Assembly (NCBI GenBank): GCA_032158295.1
Contig: CM063255.1
Location: 18,435,094 to 18,499,093, forward strand
DNA length: 64,000 nt
Origin: Pycnopodia helianthoides
Lineage: Eukaryota > Echinodermata > Asteroidea > Forcipulatida > Asteriidae
Direction: 5' to 3'
A model generated the notes under the pieces. That model was given only the letters and a program-made list of their open reading frames with translations. It made no database searches and was not told the origin of the DNA. The position numbers were made by a program, and so were the translations under genes. Below are positions 63,901 to 64,000 of the stretch, piece by piece. Every line of letters starts with the position of its first letter. Position 1 is the first letter of the stretch.

Positions 63901-64000
63901 ATGAAATTGGGCCCAGTCCAGATGCAGCTGTTATATTAGTTTTATAACAAGTGACATGTTTGAGGTGGTTAGAGGTCGAGGTAAAACTCACCTGTTGTCC
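57847..64000 (-). CDS. SDF2: SDF2-like MIR-domain ER protein, 3' part (gene continues off right edge)
   Basis: Exons in transcription order: 64000-63992 (partial), 61060-60921, 59359-59278, 57994-57847 (stop TGA). Joined, they encode RTPVKCGSTVRLMHLQTKRN LHSHRFSSPLSHNQEVSGFG then DNWVITCSTTYWERDLMVRL and YLTVSGDVYGRPIHGQREIV, ending FWKAMEGVYLKPTETSGRD. This matches human SDF2/SDF2L1 along its length: LHSH-F-SPL-NQEVS-FGE-G-GD, W-V-C-YW-R, V-F/L-H, YGRPI-GQ-E, WKAMEG-KP. All junction phases agree. SDF2 proteins are luminal ER proteins with three MIR repeats that act with ERdj3/DNAJB11 and BiP. The N-terminal signal peptide and first MIR lie outside the window. The C terminus seen has no HDEL/HAEL-type retrieval signal. 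Confidence 0.92.
58187..58408. mobile_element. piggyBac-like TTAA MITE (family P)
   Basis: Bounded by TTAA at 58183-58186 and 58409-58412, in SDF2 intron. The left flank (58085-58182: TATATAGCGCTTTATACACC and (TAA)n) is a reversed SINE 3' end, and 58456-58661 is a reversed family-A SINE head, so P may have inserted into one SINE copy. Confidence 0.78.
58810..59000. mobile_element. GGGCCCAATT MITE copy
   Basis: Full-length copy in the last intron of SDF2, GGGCCCAATTTCATAGAGC to ATGAAATTGGGC; final bases of the right terminus are lost. Confidence 0.78.
59278..59359 (-). CDS. SDF2: SDF2 internal exon (end of second MIR)
   Basis: 82 bases between TTGTGAAG and GTAGGT, phase 1 in and phase 2 out. 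Encodes DNWVITCSTTYWERDLMVRL KHVVTN, aligned with the human DDWTVLCNGPYWVRDGEVRF segment. Confidence 0.88.
59402..59790. mobile_element. MITE with TTAAAGGAACATTACAGAAT termini, second copy
   Basis: Reverse-orientation partner of 3502-3885: TTTAAAGGAACATTACAGAA at the left, AATTCTGTAATGTTCCTTCA at the right. Lies 40 bp from an SDF2 exon, inside the intron. Confidence 0.72.
60347..60790. repeat. 116-bp tandem array derived from a piggyBac-like MITE
   Basis: The start of each unit, TTGACTGTGTACTGTGTAGA, is at 60405, 60521, 60637 and 60753, an exact 116-bp period. Each unit is a deleted version of family P: GTGTACTGTG...GCATGGTATCATA...CAGCCTGGCATAGTTTATCT ATCATTCAAAACCACAG...AGTAGGAGGG. The array lies in an SDF2 intron, 130 bp downstream of the 60921-61060 exon. 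Confidence 0.85.
60921..61060 (-). CDS. SDF2: SDF2 internal exon (second MIR repeat)
   Basis: 140 bases after TTTGTCGTAG and before GTGAGTTC; phase 2 in and phase 1 out. Encodes TPVKCGSTVRLMHLQTKRNL HSHRFSSPLSHNQEVSGFGE DGVGDQ. LHSHxFxSPL and NQEVSxFGExGxGD are signatures of SDF2/SDF2L1. Confidence 0.93.
61236..61430. repeat. Tandem array, ~40-bp unit
   Basis: ACCAGTGAACGATTTCCCGT GTATAGCTTAACAAAATGTT repeats about five times with deletions. In an SDF2 intron. Confidence 0.7.
61565..61860 (+). mobile_element. Retroelement-like fragment with hammerhead-like motif
   Basis: Begins TCTCCTGACGATGACTAGAA CAAGCTAGTCGAAACGTTGA, with a perfect six-base stem (GACTAG/CTAGTC) between CTGACGA and GAAA. 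Downstream matches the inverted copy at 18490-18995. The CUGANGA-stem-GAAA layout is that of hammerhead ribozymes found in Penelope-like elements and retrozymes, but here a U follows the A before the stem, and I could not place the rest of the fold. Confidence 0.5.
63510..63914. mobile_element. GGGCCCAATT MITE interrupted by a family-P element
   Basis: Outer element ends GGGCCCAATTTCATAGAGCT and ATGAAATTGGGCCC. Its GCTTAAGC word is split: GAGCTGCTTAA | 63536-63755 | TTAAGCAGTAAA, with TTAA on both sides (63532-63535 and 63756-63759). Excising the insert plus one TTAA restores the expected outer sequence. Confidence 0.88.
63536..63755. mobile_element. piggyBac-like TTAA MITE inserted in a MITE
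   Basis: 220-bp family-P element, CCCTCCTACTGTCAGTGACT to AGAGAGCAAGAGGG. Clean empty site in sister copies of the host MITE proves TTAA target duplication. Confidence 0.88.
63992..64000 (-). CDS. SDF2: SDF2 upstream exon, 3' tip
   Basis: Nine bases ending ACAACAG before GTGAGT; phase 2 exit joins exon 61060-60921 to give ...DNRTPVKCG. The remainder of the exon is outside the window. Confidence 0.7.

Overview
This is an animal nuclear genome window: A+T-rich, with short exons bounded by consensus GT/AG splice sites and introns packed with small transposable elements. The gene content (PHF20, SDF2, a CD20/MS4A-like tetraspan protein) is metazoan. The dense MITEs, including a near-palindromic family that starts GGGCCCAATTTCATAGAGC, remind me of echinoderm and particularly sea star genomes. 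That taxonomic guess is from memory of repeat families, not from a search.

Layout. About 1-14,900 has no gene I can support; it holds degenerate segmental repeats (2-8 kb), tandem arrays and MITEs. A plus-strand gene at about 14,968-22,859 encodes a four-pass CD20/MS4A-like membrane protein with a Gln-rich, CAG/CAA-encoded N-terminal tail and a Pro/Tyr-rich C-terminal tail, in six exons. Facing it, on the minus strand, is a 15-exon PHF20-type chromatin reader (start codon at 47,986, stop at 24,998) with two Tudor domains, a C2H2 zinc finger, a PHD finger and a C-terminal coiled region. Upstream of it and in the same orientation, the last exons of SDF2 (57,847 to beyond the right edge) encode MIR repeats of an ER chaperone cofactor. 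The 3' ends of the tetraspan gene and PHF20 converge with about 2.1 kb between their stop codons. The 9.8 kb between PHF20 and SDF2 contains repeats and probably the PHF20 promoter and 5' UTR exon.

Functionally the three genes are unrelated (membrane signalling, histone-mark reading linked to acetylation, ER quality control); I see no shared pathway. Several exons need a one-base correction to keep frame, nearly all in short homopolymers, and exon phases independently require those corrections. This suggests residual consensus indels in the assembly rather than pseudogenes.

The most distinctive content is the mobile-element record: a piggyBac-like TTAA MITE caught inside another MITE, a 116-bp satellite-like array derived from that MITE, two inverted 9-bp-TSD Mutator-like MITEs, a 522-bp foldback element with 6-bp TSD, tRNA-Leu-derived SINEs, and repeats carrying a hammerhead-like stem-loop.
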